Shown: one piece after another, positions 4,948 to 5,393 of the stretch | Layout of the letters: each line of letters opens with the position of its first letter | Numbering within the stretch: the stretch's first letter is position 1 | DNA from: Leptolyngbyaceae cyanobacterium M65_K2018_010 | GTDB lineage: Bacteria > Cyanobacteriota > Cyanobacteriia > Phormidesmidales > Phormidesmidaceae | Reading direction: 5' to 3' | Assembly: GCA_015295885.1 (NCBI GenBank) | Contig: DVEE01000077.1 | Span: forward strand, 1 to 5,393 | Length of the DNA: 5,393 nt | The notes under the pieces: generated by a model | The model's database searches: none | Told to the model about the DNA's origin: nothing | What the model saw: the letters and a program-made list of their open reading frames with translations, nothing else | Program-made: the position numbers and the translations under genes

Positions 4948-5211
4948 CGAGCCGAAATGCTAGAGCGCACTGAAGGGAGGATCTTGGCAGAGATGCAAAG
5001 GTTGCTAATAGTCGGTCAACTGTGCCCTTATCTCGCTTTAGTCCTGGGGTAGGGCTGTGCTTTGAGCCACTCATCCAAAGTGGGGACTCTTTACGATCGC
5101 CGTAGCGTGTCCGCCAGGATAATCGCCCTCACCTCACCAGCCTACCCATTACGCCCAGTCCATTCTGCAAAACGCCTATTTCACTGATAAACCGAAAAAA
5201 GGAGAAACCCT
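4948..5211. other. Intergenic region between sulfatase and DUF2283 genes
   Basis: I found no coding frame and no remnant of a toxin gene here. A weak 5-bp hairpin (CCACT 5067-5071 with AGTGG 5079-5083) lacks a proper T tract, so it is at most a poor terminator for the sulfatase gene. A near-HIP1 sequence, ACGATCGCC, is at 5093-5101, beside GC-rich text of the dispersed-repeat type common in cyanobacteria. GATAAA near 5186 is a possible -10 for the next gene, without a clear -35. Confidence 0.4.
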
Positions 5212-5393
5212 ATGGCAGAGCGAGTAAAAGTTTGGGTTGACCCGGAAGCTGATTTTCTAGAGGTGATTTTCTCGGGTACTCCGGGTTATATGCGGGAAAC
5301 CGAAAACGATGCCGTTATGGAGCGGGTGGATTTGGAGGGCAACCTTCTCGGCTTCTCCATTCTGGCGGTTAGTCAGCTTGCCAAATCAAAACC
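5212..5393 (+). CDS. DUF2283 domain protein, partial
   Basis: The ATG at 5212 follows a strong AAGGAG (5199-5204) by 7 nt and opens a frame to the window edge, 60 full codons with the C-terminus missing or nearly so. The protein starts MAERVKVWVDPEADFLEV and shows the DUF2283 pattern: a beta strand with VWVDPEADFLEVIF (residues 7-20), then PGYMRETENDAVMERVDLEGNLLGFSILAVSQL (24-56), where the E-G-x-x-x-G-F-x-I-L turn is characteristic. DUF2283 proteins are small, usually 60-90 residues, of unknown function; they often lie beside DUF4258 genes and have been suspected of being toxin-antitoxin components. No DUF4258 gene lies upstream here, so any partner would be downstream of the window. Its proximity to a dead toxin-antitoxin pair fits a defence or addiction-gene cluster, but this is inference. 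Confidence 0.85.
   Translation, partial: MAERVKVWVDPEADFLEVIFSGTPGYMRETENDAVMERVDLEGNLLGFSILAVSQLAKSK

Noticed and set aside
4948..5211. A DUF4258 partner or terminator between the sulfatase and DUF2283 genes
   Set aside because: No frame in this stretch resembles such a protein, and the only hairpin (5067-5083) is short and lacks a T tract.
1..5393. CRISPR array, tRNA or rRNA gene
   Set aside because: No regularly spaced direct repeats, no cloverleaf-like segments and no ribosomal RNA sequence were seen on either strand.

Overview
The window looks like a cyanobacterial chromosome. Four exact copies of the 8-bp palindrome GCGATCGC (HIP1, highly iterated in many cyanobacterial genomes) lie at 594-601, 1627-1634, 1899-1906 and 4178-4185, against about 0.1 expected by chance. 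The gene set also fits: a Usp protein, a CrtI-like FAD oxidoreductase, a PIN-type toxin-antitoxin remnant and a DUF2283 protein. Genus cannot be set from the sequence; a filamentous, moderately GC-rich lineage is a guess.

Layout. 1-354 (minus): start of a universal stress protein cut by the window edge. 429-554 (minus): a 41-residue single-pass membrane miniprotein with a strong ribosome binding site, perhaps cotranscribed with usp. 555-894: no protein gene; it holds a HIP1-containing hairpin, an intrinsic terminator on the plus strand with no gene feeding into it, and a long 13-bp inverted repeat. 895-2415 (minus): a complete FAD-dependent oxidoreductase of the phytoene desaturase-like superfamily. 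2416-2716: divergent control region with repeats and hairpins. 2717-3187 (plus): a decayed vapBC-type toxin-antitoxin pair. 3304-4947 (plus): a complete type I sulfatase-family hydrolase with the unusual nucleophile motif CTSSR. 4948-5211: intergenic, little structure. 5212-5393 (plus): start of a DUF2283 protein cut by the window edge.

The most informative part is 2717-3303. The antitoxin reading frame is cut by one in-frame TGA where an Arg codon is likely ancestral. The PIN toxin frame, which overlaps it by 11 bp, is split by a roughly 99-bp insert with imperfect terminal inverted repeats, flanked by a 12-bp direct repeat. The toxin then loses its C-terminal two thirds at a junction just upstream of the sulfatase. 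This records successive damage to a toxin-antitoxin locus, and the sulfatase may have arrived in or next to it.

The genes do not form one obvious pathway. The FAD enzyme and the sulfatase are divergently placed, separated by the toxin-antitoxin remnant, and no formylglycine-generating enzyme or sulfatase-maturing radical SAM enzyme is in view. I do not see strong evidence for a new multi-gene system. The best leads are the small inserted element, the variant sulfatase motif and a possible small RNA ending at 797.
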